The position numbers and the translations under genes were made by a program. This document shows positions 63,975 to 64,000 of a DNA stretch of 64,000 bases, one piece after another. A model generated the notes under the pieces. It was not told the DNA's origin, did not search any database, and worked only from the letters and a program-made list of their open reading frames with translations. Source of the stretch: Kamptonema sp. UHCC 0994 (GTDB lineage: Bacteria > Cyanobacteriota > Cyanobacteriia > Cyanobacteriales > Microcoleaceae); NCBI RefSeq assembly GCF_029167235.1, contig NZ_JARFTR010000242.1, forward strand, positions 1 to 64,000. Reading direction: 5' to 3'. How positions within the stretch are numbered: the first letter of the stretch is position 1; every line of letters begins with the position of its first letter.

Positions 63975-64000
63975 ACTTATCCCCCCAATTGGAGCGCTCC

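Overview
The window looks like a piece of the accessory genome of a filamentous cyanobacterium, probably Oscillatoriales-like. The evidence is the dense HIP1 octamer GCGATCGC, the intergenic palindrome AGAAACCGGGTTTCT, and gene families typical of cyanobacteria (DUF1822, CHAT-TPR proteins, LuxR-NB-ARC proteins). A ParM-like actin at the left edge, a MobC plus MOB_P-type relaxase at the right edge, a VirD4/TraD-like coupling ATPase and a duplicated iteron-like region suggest a large plasmid or an integrated mobilizable element. I saw no rRNA, tRNA or CRISPR array.

Layout. 1-1947: plasmid-segregation operon (ParM-like, minus strand). 2.1-8.9 kb: LuxR-NB-ARC-TPR regulator, NfeD-like and VOC proteins, a dehydrogenase pseudoenzyme fused to a DUF1822 tail beside an intact 2-hydroxyacid dehydrogenase, and a DUF433/DUF5615 toxin-antitoxin pair. 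8.9-18.3 kb: conflict locus 1, all on the minus strand: CHAT-NACHT-membrane protein, then CHAT-iSTAND, MoxR AAA+, vWA, and an adaptor-pseudoCHAT protein with overlapping reading frames. 18.6-21.1 kb: ubiquitin-like enzymes (E2, and a JAB-E2-E1 fusion). 21.6-29.6 kb: a tight operon of a sigma-like regulator, a DUF1822 protein and a 1991-residue CHAT-STAND-TPR-RelA/SpoT fusion. 29.6-36.0 kb: DegT-type aminotransferase, AAA ATPase, membrane protein and vWA lipoprotein. 36.2-40.5 kb: an HTH regulator and a TPR-CHAT protein. 40.6-43.5 kb: nuclease-like protein, TraD-like ATPase and small membrane protein. 44.5-51.6 kb: conflict locus 2, a diverged copy of locus 1 in which the fourth gene carries a VirD4/TraD ATPase instead of CHAT and the CHAT gene has an internal deletion. 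51.8-61.1 kb: mobile-element zone (IS701-like relic, iteron region A, FdhF/YdeP oxidoreductase, IS5/IS1182-like relic with target duplication, group II intron, iteron region B). 61.7-64.0 kb: MobC and relaxase.

How the genes may work together. Five proteins share one N-terminal module followed by a CHAT caspase-like domain (two of them damaged at the active site). MoxR and vWA are probably NTP-dependent remodelling partners that license the CHAT and iSTAND proteins, and the fourth gene of each locus supplies a swappable output. The general layout matches the MoxR-vWA ternary conflict systems known from comparative genomics. What looks new here is (i) a full RelA/SpoT alarmone-synthetase module as the output of a CHAT-STAND-TPR protein, in an operon with a sigma-like regulator and DUF1822; (ii) replacement of the CHAT output by a conjugation-type ATPase in locus 2; and (iii) a DUF1822 tail fused to a catalytically dead dehydrogenase. 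These roles are inferred from domain architecture only.
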